Assembly (NCBI RefSeq): GCF_011694815.1
Contig: NZ_CP050177.1
Span: forward strand, 3,355,001 to 3,419,000
Source of the DNA: Streptomyces liangshanensis
GTDB lineage: Bacteria > Actinomycetota > Actinomycetes > Streptomycetales > Streptomycetaceae
Direction: 5' to 3'
DNA: 64,000 nt
The position numbers and the translations under genes were made by a program. This document shows, in pieces, positions 34,220 to 42,569 of the stretch (within the stretch, counting starts at the first letter, position 1; every line of letters starts with the position of its first letter). Below the pieces are notes generated by a model that had not been told where the DNA came from, ran no database searches, and saw nothing but the letters and a program-made list of their open reading frames with translations.

Positions 34220-35149
34220 TCAGTCCTTCTCCAGCCGGATCGACTTCTGCCCCTGCTGCACCGACGCGCCCGTCGTGGTGATCTCCACCAGGTACGTCCC
34301 CGGCGCCACCGCCCCCGCCGGCGCCTTCGCGCACTTCGGGGCGCTCTTCGCGCGGTCCCACTGCACGGTGCGGGTGATCGTCGCGCCCGCCGGGACCTCG
34401 AACAGCGCCCGGCCCGTCCTGGGGCAGTCCTTGGAGGACCACAGCTGGTCGTCCTCGGCGTCGGTGACCGTCAGCACCATGGCCTTCGGCCCGAAGTCCG
34501 CCTTGCAGGCGGTGGTGGAGGTGTTGGTGGCGATGAGCCGGAACGCGGGCTTCTCGCCGGGCTCGTAGGCGTTCTTGCTGACGTCGAGGCGCAGGATCAG
34601 CGAGCCCCTCACGCAGGTGGGGAGGGAGGAGTTCGCCGGCACCTGCCGCCCCGAACTGGCGCTCCCGGCGCCACCGGTGCCCGCCGTTCCCGTACCGCCG
34701 CCGCTCGTCCCGCCGCCGCCCGTACCGCCGTTCGCGGCTCCGGTCGTGCCACCGGTACCGGCACCGCCGGAACCGGCGCCACCCGTACCCGCGCCGCCCG
34801 CGCCCGCTCCGGCACCGCCGCTGCCCGCGGGGTCGCCGTTCTTGCCGCTGTCGCCCGCGCCGCCGTCCGTACCGCCGTCGCCGCCGCTGCCGCCCGTACC
34901 GCCCGACTCGTCGCGCCCGCCCGGCTGTTCACTGATGGCGGGCCCGGACCCGGAGGGCCCCGGGGTGATCGACGTGGCCGGGTTGGCCCCGTCGGACCGG
35001 TCGTCGCTCTTCTTTCCGCCGCCGTCGCCCGAGGTGACGACCCACACGACCAACAGAGCCAGCAGCGCGGTCAGCGTCGCCGCTACTGCCCTCCGTCGCC
35101 AGTAGATGGTGGAGGGGAGCGGACCGACCGGATTACGCAAAGATCCCAC
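34220..35149 (-). CDS. Membrane-anchored extracellular protein with Gly-rich linker
   Basis: A 309-residue protein. A short cytoplasmic N-terminus is followed by one membrane span, AVAATLTALLALLVVWVVTS (about 19-38). An outer Gly/Ser/Asp-rich segment of about 120 residues, with many GGAG and GTGG units, separates it from a C-terminal beta-rich domain (about 165-309) holding paired cysteines (LPTCVRGSL, TTACKADFG, SKDCPRT, APKCAK) and the ending VAPGTYLVEITTTG, an Ig-like fold. It probably displays this domain in the cell wall; its function is unknown. The GTG at 35149 gives the common GSLRNPVGPLPS N-terminus. It is convergent with disA and divergent from mutY. Confidence 0.75.
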   Translation of the reverse strand: MGSLRNPVGPLPSTIYWRRRAVAATLTALLALLVVWVVTSGDGGGKKSDDRSDGANPATSITPGPSGSGPAISEQPGGRDESGGTGGSGGDGGTDGGAGDSGKNGDPAGSGGAGAGAGGAGTGGAGSGGAGTGGTTGAANGGTGGGGTSGGGTGTAGTGGAGSASSGRQVPANSSLPTCVRGSLILRLDVSKNAYEPGEKPAFRLIATNTSTTACKADFGPKAMVLTVTDAEDDQLWSSKDCPRTGRALFEVPAGATITRTVQWDRAKSAPKCAKAPAGAVAPGTYLVEITTTGASVQQGQKSIRLEKD

Positions 35150-35342
35150 GTCGCAAACTGTACGAGAGATCTCCGCCAACTCCCGCCCCCATGCCGTCCG
35201 TCTTCCCAAGTTTTACGGATCATCAGCTTGCGACGCTCCCGACGGCCGCCGGACCGTGATCGGTCACCCGCGGAAGGCACCCCGCCGCACACGCGTCCGA
35301 TGCGCCGTCCGCGCGCCGGGACATGCCAGGATCGGAGGTGCC

Positions 35343-36278
35343 ATGACTGCTACCTCTCCGACTCCCGAGACCTCCGCGACGCCGCCGGCCCCGGCCCCGG
35401 CGTCCGCCGCCGCCCTCCACGCCCCTGTCATCGAGTGGTTCGACACCCACGCCCGCGACCTGCCCTGGCGCCGCCCGGAAGCCGGTGCCTGGGGGGTGAT
35501 GGTCAGCGAGTTCATGCTCCAGCAGACCCCGGTGAGCCGCGTCCTCCCGGTCTACGAGGCGTGGCTCGCGCGCTGGCCGCGCCCCGCCGACCTGGCGAAG
35601 GAGCCGCCCGGCGAGGCGGTCCGGGCGTGGGGGCGGCTCGGCTACCCGCGCCGGGCGCTGCGCCTGCACGGGGCGGCGCAGGCGATAACGGAGCGGTACG
35701 GCGGGGATGTGCCCAGCGAGCACGCCCAGTTGATCTCGCTGCCCGGGATCGGCGAGTACACGGCGGCGGCCGTCGCGTCGTTCGCGTACGGACAGCGCCA
35801 CGCCGTCCTGGACACGAACGTGCGCCGGGTCTTCGCGCGGGCGGTGACCGGTGTGCAGTTCCCGCCGAACGCGACCACCGCCGCCGAACGCAAGCTGGCC
35901 CGCTCCCTCCTCCCCCCGGACGAGCCGACCGCCGCCCGCTGGGCCGCCGCCTCCATGGAGTTGGGCGCGCTGGTCTGCACGGCCAAGGGCGAGGAGTGCG
36001 TGCGCTGCCCGATCGCCGACCGGTGCGCGTGGCGGCTGGCGGGCAAGCCGGCGCACGACGGCCCGGCCCGGCGCGGCCAGACGTACGCGGGCACCGACCG
36101 CCAGGTGCGCGGCAAGCTGCTCGCCGTCCTGCGCGAGGCGCTCACGCCCGTACCGCAGGAGGCGCTCGACGCGGTGTGGGACGAGCCGGTGCAGCGGGCC
36201 CGGGCGCTGGACGGCCTGGTGGCCGACGGCCTGGTGGAGCCGATGGAGAACGGCGTGTACCGGCTGCCGCTGAGCTGA
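35343..36278 (+). CDS. mutY: A/G-specific adenine glycosylase MutY
   Basis: A 311-residue base-excision repair enzyme that removes adenine mispaired with 8-oxoguanine. The catalytic Glu lies in SEFMLQQTPVSRV near 58, the helix-hairpin-helix and catalytic Asp in LISLPGIGEYTAAAVASF then AVLDTNVRRV, and the 4Fe-4S loop is CTAKGEECVRCPIADRC (C-x6-C-x2-C-x5-C). The NUDIX-like C-terminal domain of E. coli MutY is replaced by a short ~75-residue winged segment, as in other actinobacteria. GGAGG precedes the ATG. The DUF4031/other neighbours are absent; it is transcribed alone and ends at a strong hairpin. Confidence 0.95.
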   Translation: MTATSPTPETSATPPAPAPASAAALHAPVIEWFDTHARDLPWRRPEAGAWGVMVSEFMLQQTPVSRVLPVYEAWLARWPRPADLAKEPPGEAVRAWGRLGYPRRALRLHGAAQAITERYGGDVPSEHAQLISLPGIGEYTAAAVASFAYGQRHAVLDTNVRRVFARAVTGVQFPPNATTAAERKLARSLLPPDEPTAARWAAASMELGALVCTAKGEECVRCPIADRCAWRLAGKPAHDGPARRGQTYAGTDRQVRGKLLAVLREALTPVPQEALDAVWDEPVQRARALDGLVADGLVEPMENGVYRLPLS

Positions 36279-36300
36279 CGGGCGGGACTCCGGACCGGCG

Positions 36301-36333
36301 CGGGCCCGTGGGGTGCGGAACTCCACGGGCCCG
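36301..36333 (+). terminator. Terminator after mutY
   Basis: An 11-base perfect stem, CGGGCCCGTGG with CCACGGGCCCG, around an 11-base loop, 22 bases after the mutY stop and followed by TTCCGCTTTCC. Confidence 0.75.
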
Positions 36334-36345
36334 TTCCGCTTTCCG

Positions 36346-36435
36346 CCGCACCCCTCCACCCCGTACCCCTCCACCCCGTACCCCTCCAACCCGTACCCCT
36401 CCCACCCGTACCCCTCCTCCCCGTGCCCCTCCGCC
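36346..36435. repeat. 15-bp minisatellite upstream of sigE
   Basis: Six head-to-tail units with consensus CCGTACCCCTCCACC, exact 15-base period, at 36346-36435. The last bases vary (ACC, ACC, AAC, CAC, TCC, GCC). It lies between the mutY terminator and the sigE promoter region. A frame through it would encode a PYPST-type pentapeptide repeat, but no ribosome site supports translation. Confidence 0.85.
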
Positions 36436-36577
36436 GCCGTGCGGATCTCCGTTACACAACCGATGGGCAGCCGTGCGTTTGCCGACGGCTGCCCCGCACA
36501 ACCCCGTGACAACCGCTCCGTAATTTCGGTGGCGCAAGGGGAACACAAGGACGGTCACGGGGTCGGAGGCGGTTGTC

Positions 36578-37174
36578 ATGACGCAGGGCGAGGTGCTCGG
36601 AGAGGTGCTGGGGTTCGAGGAGTACGTACGGACCCGGCAGGACGCCCTGCTGCGCAGCGCCCGGCGGCTCGTGCCCGACCCGGTGGACGCGCAGGACCTG
36701 CTCCAGACCGCGCTGGCCCGGACGTTCGGCCGGTGGGACGGCATCGCGGACAAGTCCCTCGCCGACGCGTACCTGCGCCGCGTCATGATCAACACCCGTA
36801 CGGAGTGGTGGCGCGCGCGCCGCCTCGAAGAGGTGCCCACGGAGCAACTGCCCGACGCGTGCGTCGAGGACGGCACCGAGCAGCGTGCCGACCGGGCCCT
36901 GCTGATGGACATCCTCTCCGTCCTGGCTCCCAAGCAGCGCAGCGTGGTGGTGCTGCGACACTGGGAGCAGATGAGCACGGAGGAGACGGCGGCGGCGCTC
37001 GGGATGTCGGCCGGTACGGTCAAGAGCACGCTGCACCGGGCGCTGGCCCGGCTGCGCGAGGAGCTGGCGAGCCGGTCCGCCGACGAGGGGTACGGGCGCA
37101 TGCTGGAACGGGCGGAGCACGGCGGCGGCCTCATCGGCCGCCAGGATCGGGGGCGGGAGCGGTGCGTGGCCTGA
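36578..37174 (+). CDS. sigE: ECF RNA polymerase sigma factor SigE
   Basis: A 198-residue ECF sigma factor of the SigE group, which controls the Streptomyces cell-envelope stress response. Region 2 includes VPDPVDAQDLLQTALARTF and AYLRRVMINTRTEWWRARR; region 4 is LAPKQRSVVVLRHWEQMSTEETAAALGMSAGTVKSTLHRAL. No anti-sigma gene follows; instead cseA, cseB and cseC do, the known order of this operon, in which CseC-CseB switch on sigE transcription. GGAGG lies nine bases before the ATG. The ~140 bases upstream (36436-36577) should hold the CseB-controlled promoter, but I cannot assign its boxes with confidence. Confidence 0.95.
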   Translation: MTQGEVLGEVLGFEEYVRTRQDALLRSARRLVPDPVDAQDLLQTALARTFGRWDGIADKSLADAYLRRVMINTRTEWWRARRLEEVPTEQLPDACVEDGTEQRADRALLMDILSVLAPKQRSVVVLRHWEQMSTEETAAALGMSAGTVKSTLHRALARLREELASRSADEGYGRMLERAEHGGGLIGRQDRGRERCVA

Positions 37175-37233
37175 GGGGCCCGGCCCGGCCGGTGACGGCG
37201 GGACAGAGCGCGGCGGGTAGGGGACGGCTCACG

Positions 37234-37905
37234 GTGCGTGCGGCCCGTACGGCCCGTACGGCCGGACCGTGCGCGGCGGGTACGGCGGCCCTGGCCGGCG
37301 TGGCCGTGCTGTGCCTGCTGGCCGCCGGGTGTTCGACCGGCGGTACGGGCACGCGGGACGAGGGCGCGGCCGTCACCGCGCCCCTGGAGCGGGGGGTGCC
37401 GACACCGGCGACCTCGGCGGCCCCGCCGGTGAGGACGGTGGACCCGGCGTGGCTGCTGCGCCGCGACCCCAAGGTCAGCGCGCGGATCAAGGCCGCCCTG
37501 AAACCGTGCCCCGAGGGCGCCTACCCGGTGGACACCTCGTACGGGAACCTGACCGGCGGATCCGTACCGGACGTCGTCGTGAACGTGATGACCTGCGGGG
37601 ACGCGGTGGGCATCGGCACGTTTGTGTACCGCGAGACGGACAGGACGTACCGATGCGTCTTCGCCGTCGAGGAACCGGCCGTCTATGCCACCATCGACCG
37701 GGGCGAGCTGGTCCTCACCCAGCAGGTGTACGCGAAGGGTGATCCGGTGGCGTACCCCTCCGGGGAGGACGTGGTCACCTACAGCTGGAGCGGCAACCGG
37801 TTCACCGAGCGCTACCGCGTGCGCAACAACTACAGCAGCGCCGTCGGCGACGGCGCGGTCCAGGCGCCCGACGGCGTGGACCCGACGGTGCCGCGGCAGA
37901 ACTGA
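37234..37905 (+). CDS. cseA: Lipoprotein CseA
   Basis: A 223-residue exported lipoprotein that in S. coelicolor dampens the SigE response. The signal peptide has a basic start, hydrophobic core (ALAGVAVLCLLAAG) and lipobox LAAGC with the lipidated Cys near residue 32. The mature part has two cysteines in CPEGAYPVDTSYGNLTG and VMTCGDAVG, likely a disulfide. I chose the GTG at 37234, which gives a normal-length signal peptide and has GGGGAC upstream; a GTG at 37162 overlapping the sigE end would add 24 residues and is possible. It lies between sigE and cseB in the envelope-stress operon. Confidence 0.88.
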   Translation: MRAARTARTAGPCAAGTAALAGVAVLCLLAAGCSTGGTGTRDEGAAVTAPLERGVPTPATSAAPPVRTVDPAWLLRRDPKVSARIKAALKPCPEGAYPVDTSYGNLTGGSVPDVVVNVMTCGDAVGIGTFVYRETDRTYRCVFAVEEPAVYATIDRGELVLTQQVYAKGDPVAYPSGEDVVTYSWSGNRFTERYRVRNNYSSAVGDGAVQAPDGVDPTVPRQN

Positions 37906-37993
37906 GTCCGCGGCCCGGCCCCTGTCCCGTCCTCTGTCCCCCGTCCCCACTCCCCCCCACTCCTCATTGATCGAGAGCAGAGAGAGCCGCGCG

Positions 37994-38698
37994 ATGGCCG
38001 AGACCCATGTGCTGTTCGTCGAGGACGACGACGTCATCCGCGAGGCCACCCAGCTCGCGCTGGAGCGGGACGGCTTCGTGGTGACCGCGATGCCCGACGG
38101 GCTCTCCGGTCTTGAGGCGTTCCGCGCCGACCGCCCCGACATCGCCCTGCTCGACGTGATGGTCCCCGGCCTGGACGGGGTCAGCCTGTGCCGCCGTATC
38201 CGCGACGAGTCGACCGTGCCCGTGATCATGCTCTCGGCGCGCGCCGACGCGATCGACGTGGTGCTCGGCCTGGAGGCCGGCGCGGACGACTACGTCACCA
38301 AGCCGTTCGACGGGGCGGTGCTGGTGGCCCGGATCAGGGCCGTCCTGCGCCGCTTCGGCCACGCGGGCCGGGCGGCCGGGGACCCGGCGGGGCGGCAGGG
38401 CCCGGACGAGCGGGGGGTGCTGACCTTCGGCGAGCTGGAGATCGACACGGAGGGCATGGAGGTGCGCAGGGGCGGGGTGCCGGTCGCGCTGACGCCCACC
38501 GAGATGCGGCTGCTGCTGGAGTTCTCGACCGCGCCCGGCACGGTCCTGTCCCGCGACCGGCTGCTGGAACGGGTCTGGGACTACGGCTGGGGCGGGGACA
38601 CCCGGGTGGTGGACGTCCACGTCCAGCGGCTGCGTACCAAGATCGGGCAGGACCGGATCGACACGGTCCGCGGCTTCGGCTACAAGCTCAAGGCATGA
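37994..38698 (+). CDS. cseB: Response regulator CseB
   Basis: A 234-residue OmpR/PhoB-type response regulator. The receiver domain has the acidic pocket EDDD near 10, phospho-acceptor Asp in LLDVMVPGLDG near 54, and Lys in YVTKPFDG near 104. The winged-helix DNA-binding domain ends VVDVHVQRLRTKIG and VRGFGYKL. In the known system CseB, phosphorylated by CseC, activates the sigE promoter. The stop TGA overlaps an ATG that opens a tiny reading frame, part of the unusual repeat at the cseB-cseC junction. Confidence 0.95.
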   Translation: MAETHVLFVEDDDVIREATQLALERDGFVVTAMPDGLSGLEAFRADRPDIALLDVMVPGLDGVSLCRRIRDESTVPVIMLSARADAIDVVLGLEAGADDYVTKPFDGAVLVARIRAVLRRFGHAGRAAGDPAGRQGPDERGVLTFGELEIDTEGMEVRRGGVPVALTPTEMRLLLEFSTAPGTVLSRDRLLERVWDYGWGGDTRVVDVHVQRLRTKIGQDRIDTVRGFGYKLKA

Positions 38699-38778
38699 GG
38701 CTCCGCGCATGAACGGCATGAGGCTCCGTGTGAACGGCATGAGGCTCCGCGGGTACGGCACAGGGCTCCGCGCATGAG
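38692..38778 (+). repeat. Tandem repeat forming two coupled mini-reading-frames between cseB and cseC
   Basis: Four units of 21-23 bases built on GGCATGAGGCTCCGCG. Because each carries ATG, the junction reads as a chain of ATGA overlaps: the cseB stop overlaps a 5-codon frame (MRLRA, 38695-38712); its stop overlaps a 22-codon frame (38709-38777, MNGMRLRVNGMRLRGYGTG then LRA); and its stop overlaps the cseC ATG at 38774. No other ribosome site for cseC is evident apart from the GAGGC in the units. It could carry ribosomes from cseB to cseC. The frames are seen; translation is inferred. Confidence 0.7.
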
Positions 38779-40093
38779 GCGCCTGGCGTTGCGGACCGGG
38801 GTCCGCTGGAAGATCAGCATCGCGATCGCGGCGGTCGGCGCGCTGGTCGCGGTGGCGCTGAGCCTGGTGGTGCACAACGCGGCGCGGGTCTCGATGCTCG
38901 ACAACGCGCGCGAGGTGCAGTTGGAGCGGCTGCTGTTCGCGCAGCGGATGTACGACACGACCAAGGAGCCCAAGTTCGGCACGAAGGTCAACGACCCGGC
39001 GCTGCCGCACGACCTGCGGCGGAAGATGGCGGAGGGCCGGCGCGCGACGTACGTGCAGGACGTCAGCGAGGGCGTGCCGGACGTCTGGGCGGCGGTACCG
39101 CTCGGGAACGGCACGGTGCTGTCGTTGCACAACAAGTTCGCCGACCGCAGTACGACGATCATGAAGGACCTGGACCGGGCCCTGATCATCGGCTCGGCGT
39201 CGGTGGTCTTCGGCGGGTGCGCGCTGGGCGTGCTGATCGGCGGCCAGTTGTCGCGCAGGCTGCGCCGGGCGGCGGCCGCGGCGGGGCGGGTCGCGCAAGG
39301 CAACACGGACGTGCGGGTGGGGGACGCGGTCGGCGGGGTCGTACGGGACGAGACCGACGAGCTGGCGCGGGCGGTGGACGCGCTGACCGACGCGCTGAAC
39401 GAACGGATCGAGGCGGAGCGCCGGGTGACGGCGGACATCGCCCACGAGCTGCGCACGCCGGTGACGGGCCTGCTCACGGCGGCGGAACTGCTGCCGCCGG
39501 GCCGCCCCACCGAGCTGGTACGGGACCGGGCGCAGGCCCTGCGCACCCTGGTCGAGGACGTGCTCGAAGTGGCCCGGCTGGACAGCGCGTCGGAGCGGGC
39601 GGAGCTCCAGGAGATCGAGCTGGGCGAGTTCGTACGGCGGCGGGTGACCGCGCTCGACCCGGCCATCGAGGTGCACGTGACGCACACCTCCTGGGTGAAC
39701 ACCGATCCCCGCCGCCTGGAACGCATCCTGGGCAATCTGCTGGCCAACGCGGCGAAGCACGGCGGGACGCCGGTGGAGGTGACGGTCGAGGGCCGGATCG
39801 TACGGGTACGGGACCACGGGCCCGGCTTCCCCGAGGCGCTCCTGCGCGAGGGCCCGAGCCGGTTCCGTACGGGCGCGAGCGACCGCGCGGGCCACGGCCA
39901 CGGCCTGGGCCTGACGATCGCGGCGGGCCAGGCCCGCGTCCTGGGCGCCCGCCTGACCTTCCGCAACGCCGAACCGGACGCCGCAAAGGCCCCGGAGCCG
40001 GCGTCCGGCGCGGTGGCGGTCCTCTGGCTCCCGGAACACGCCCCGACCACCACGGGCAGCTTCCCGATCCTGCGCCTGCCCGACCCGGAGTGA
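38774..40093 (+). CDS. cseC: Sensor histidine kinase CseC
   Basis: A 439-residue transmembrane sensor kinase. Span one is ISIAIAAVGALVAVALSLVV (about 15-34); an outer loop of about 100 residues follows; span two is IIGSASVVFGGCALGVLIG (about 137-155), then a HAMP segment. The H-box is VTADIAHELRTPVTGLL, with the N-box LGNLLANAAKHGG and G-boxes VRDHGPGF and GHGLGLTIAAGQ. In the known pathway it detects cell-envelope damage and phosphorylates CseB to raise sigE expression. It ends 10 bases from the convergent unknown gene. Confidence 0.95.
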   Translation: MRRLALRTGVRWKISIAIAAVGALVAVALSLVVHNAARVSMLDNAREVQLERLLFAQRMYDTTKEPKFGTKVNDPALPHDLRRKMAEGRRATYVQDVSEGVPDVWAAVPLGNGTVLSLHNKFADRSTTIMKDLDRALIIGSASVVFGGCALGVLIGGQLSRRLRRAAAAAGRVAQGNTDVRVGDAVGGVVRDETDELARAVDALTDALNERIEAERRVTADIAHELRTPVTGLLTAAELLPPGRPTELVRDRAQALRTLVEDVLEVARLDSASERAELQEIELGEFVRRRVTALDPAIEVHVTHTSWVNTDPRRLERILGNLLANAAKHGGTPVEVTVEGRIVRVRDHGPGFPEALLREGPSRFRTGASDRAGHGHGLGLTIAAGQARVLGARLTFRNAEPDAAKAPEPASGAVAVLWLPEHAPTTTGSFPILRLPDPE

Positions 40094-40103
40094 GCGGGCG
40101 GAC

Positions 40104-40757
40104 TCAGCCGGCATCGCGGTCGGCCGAAGCGCCCCAGCCACGGACGTAGGGGTCAGGATCGTCCCGGGCGGACGCGCGCGTACGGTCCAGCAACGCACGC
40201 AGGCGCGGCGGATAGGCCTCGCGGGAGGTGGGCAGCCACCGCACGACACGTCGCCGCGTACCCGGATCGGCGACCTCGGCGAACACCCGCATCGAGGCCT
40301 CCAGCCAGTCGTCCTGGACGTCCCGCGACGCGTCGAGGGCGGGATCCCGTACCCCGCCGGGCCCGTAGGCCGGCGACCGGTCCGGGCGCACGGGCACATG
40401 GGCGCAGTACCAGGCCCGTTCCGCACCGGCCCGCTCGGCGTCCGTCCCGGTCCGCAGGTACGCGACCAGCGCGGCCATCACCCGGCGGCGTCCGTATCCG
40501 TAGACGGCCGGCTCGACGAACCAGCGGCAGAAGCTGGGATCCGGGTCGTGCACCGCCGCCGCCATCAACGGGGCGAACAACTCCTCGCCCAGAGCCGCCC
40601 GTCCGAGCAGCGGCCCGCGCAACGCGTGCGCGAGGTGCCGGACCTGCCGGTCCCCCGGCCTGACGGCGACCTCCTCGTACCCCAGAAGCCGAGCCACCTC
40701 CGTCACGGCCTCCAGAAAGTCACCCGCCCCGCCACCACTCCGCACCTCGTCACCCAT
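40104..40757 (-). CDS. Conserved hypothetical protein
   Basis: A 217-residue soluble protein, helical and rich in Arg, Ala and Asp. I do not recognise a characterised family. Features seen: an N-terminal helix FLEAVTEVARLLGYEEVAVRPG, a central HDPDPSFCRWFVEPAVYGYGRRRVMAALVAYL, and AERAWYCAHVP, reminiscent of HEAT-like helical repeats. The ATG at 40757 is preceded by GGGGAG; a frame extension upstream runs through the terminator of the exporter gene and is rejected. It is convergent with cseC and follows the exporter gene on the same strand but is separated by a terminator. Confidence 0.7.
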   Translation of the reverse strand: MGDEVRSGGGAGDFLEAVTEVARLLGYEEVAVRPGDRQVRHLAHALRGPLLGRAALGEELFAPLMAAAVHDPDPSFCRWFVEPAVYGYGRRRVMAALVAYLRTGTDAERAGAERAWYCAHVPVRPDRSPAYGPGGVRDPALDASRDVQDDWLEASMRVFAEVADPGTRRRVVRWLPTSREAYPPRLRALLDRTRASARDDPDPYVRGWGASADRDAG

Positions 40758-40782
40758 CCCCGCATTCTCCCCGGCACATACG

Positions 40783-40817
40783 AACGCCCCCGGCGCGGTG
40801 AGTGCGCCGGGGGCGTT
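40783..40817 (-). terminator. Terminator after the MFS exporter gene
   Basis: A 14-base perfect stem, AACGCCCCCGGCGC with GCGCCGGGGGCGTT, with a 7-base loop. It lies 25 bases past the exporter stop and before the next gene on that strand. Confidence 0.8.
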
Positions 40818-40841
40818 GCGTACTAACAAGGGAGCGGAGGG

Positions 40842-42458
40842 TCAGGCCGACTGCGGGATCCTGCCGTCCGTCGGGGCCGGGGCGTCCGACGGCTTCGGGC
40901 CCGCGCCGCGCAGCGGGACCTCCTTGACGAAGAACGCCGCGACGAAGCCGATCACGGCGATCGCCGCGCCCAGGGTGAAGGCGCCGTGGATGCCGGTGGA
41001 CACCGCGTGCTGGTACGCCTCGCGCACCGCCTCCGGCAGCTTCGCCAGGCTGGCCGCGTCGAGCTGCGCGGACTGGAGGCCGCCGGCCGTGCTGCCGCCC
41101 CGGGCCGCCATCTCGTCCTGGACGCGGGAGTTGAACAGCGCGCCCATGATGGCGACACCGAACGAGCTGCCCAGCGTGCGGAAGAGGGTCGTCGAGGAGG
41201 ACGCGACGCCCATGTCCTTGGGCTCGACGCTGTTCTGCGCGACCAGCATCGTGATCTGCATCAGGAAGCCCATGCCCGCGCCGAGCACGGCCATGTAGAC
41301 GCCGGACGTCAGCCGCGAGGTCTCGGTGTCCATCTGCGCGAGCAGGAACAGGCCGACCGTCATCAGGGCGCCGCCGATGATGGGGAAGATCCGGTACTTG
41401 CCGCTGTTGGTGGTGACGCGGCCCGCGATCAGCGAGACGACCATCATCGCGAGCAGCATCGGCAGGAGCAGCAGACCGGAGTTGGTGGCCGAGGCGCCCT
41501 GCACGGCCTGCTGGTACAGCGGCAGGAAGAGCGTGGCGCCGAACATCACGAAGCCGGTGAGGAACCCGATCACCGACATCAGGGTGAAGTTGCGGTTGCG
41601 GAAGATGTGCAGCGGCAGCAGCGGCTCGACCGTCTTCTTCTGGACGACGACGAAGCCGATGAGCGCGACCACACCGAGCGCGATGAGCTCCATGATGATC
41701 GCGGAGCTCCAGTCGTACTCCGTCCCGCCCCAGGTCGTGACCAGCACGATCGAGGTGATGCCGACGGTGAGCAGCCCGGCGCCGAGGAAGTCGATCCTGA
41801 CCTTCGACCGGTCCTTCCTGGGCAGGTGCAGGACGGCCGTGACCATCGCCAGCGCCACCGCGCCCAGCGGGAGGTTGATGTAGAAGCTCCAGCGCCAGCC
41901 GAGGTGGTCGGTGATGGCGCCGCCGACCAGCGGTCCGCCGATCATGGCGAGGGCCATCACGCCGGCCATCATGCCCTGGTACTTGCCCCGCTCACGGGGC
42001 GGGATCAGGTCACCGATGATCGCCATCACGCCGACCATCAGACCGCCCGCGCCGAGGCCCTGTATCGCGCGGAAGCCGATCAGCTGGCTCATGTCCTGGG
42101 CCATCCCGCTCAGCGCGGAACCGATCAGGAAGATCACGATGGAGGTGAGGAAGACGCCCTTGCGGCCGTACAGGTCGCCGAGCTTGCCCCAGATCGGGGT
42201 CGAGGCGGCGGTGGCGAGGGTGTACGCGGTGACCACCCACGACAAGTGCTCCAGGCCGCCCAGCTCCCCGACGATCGTCGGCATCGCCGTACCGACGATC
42301 ATGTTGTCCAGCATGGCCAGCAGCATCGCGATCATGAGCGCGAGGAGCACGATCCTCACGCTGCGCGGCTGCGGCTCCGGCTTGCCGGGCGTCGGCGTCC
42401 CGGCCGACAGGTCCCCGGGTCCCGCGGCCTCTCCGGCCTTCCCCGTCTTCTGACTCAT
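40842..42458 (-). CDS. MFS drug exporter (DHA2 family, 14 membrane spans)
   Basis: A 538-residue proton-driven exporter of the major facilitator superfamily. It has about 14 hydrophobic segments. Family motifs: LDNMIVGTAMPTIVGELGG (motif D1, span 1), GKLGDLYGRKGVF (motif A, loop 2-3), GFRAIQGLGAGGLM (motif B), and GPLVGGAITDHLGWRW (motif C, antiporter signature). This is the EmrB/QacA-type DHA2 group of multidrug exporters. It faces a TetR gene across a 111-base gap with two matching palindromes, so that repressor very likely controls it. Substrate unknown; antibiotic or toxic metabolite efflux is typical. Confidence 0.95.
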   Translation of the reverse strand: MSQKTGKAGEAAGPGDLSAGTPTPGKPEPQPRSVRIVLLALMIAMLLAMLDNMIVGTAMPTIVGELGGLEHLSWVVTAYTLATAASTPIWGKLGDLYGRKGVFLTSIVIFLIGSALSGMAQDMSQLIGFRAIQGLGAGGLMVGVMAIIGDLIPPRERGKYQGMMAGVMALAMIGGPLVGGAITDHLGWRWSFYINLPLGAVALAMVTAVLHLPRKDRSKVRIDFLGAGLLTVGITSIVLVTTWGGTEYDWSSAIIMELIALGVVALIGFVVVQKKTVEPLLPLHIFRNRNFTLMSVIGFLTGFVMFGATLFLPLYQQAVQGASATNSGLLLLPMLLAMMVVSLIAGRVTTNSGKYRIFPIIGGALMTVGLFLLAQMDTETSRLTSGVYMAVLGAGMGFLMQITMLVAQNSVEPKDMGVASSSTTLFRTLGSSFGVAIMGALFNSRVQDEMAARGGSTAGGLQSAQLDAASLAKLPEAVREAYQHAVSTGIHGAFTLGAAIAVIGFVAAFFVKEVPLRGAGPKPSDAPAPTDGRIPQSA

Positions 42459-42480
42459 CTTCCCCTACTCCCCTGACTTA

Positions 42481-42545
42481 CTTGCCGCCCGGCAAGCTAG
42501 CATTACACTGAGGAAGGTAGACGGCTAACTTGCCGGGCGTCAAGT
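42481..42545. promoter_or_regulatory. Two operator palindromes between the MFS and TetR genes
   Basis: CTTGCCG-CC-CGGCAAG (42481-42496) is a perfect palindrome; CTTGCCG-GG-CGTCAAG (42529-42544) is the same site with one mismatch. The pair are 48 bases apart in the gap between the divergent exporter and TetR genes, each close to one of the starts. This is the usual layout for a TetR protein that represses both itself and its exporter. Confidence 0.75.
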
Positions 42546-42569
42546 AAGTTTTTCCCCAAGGAGAGCACC

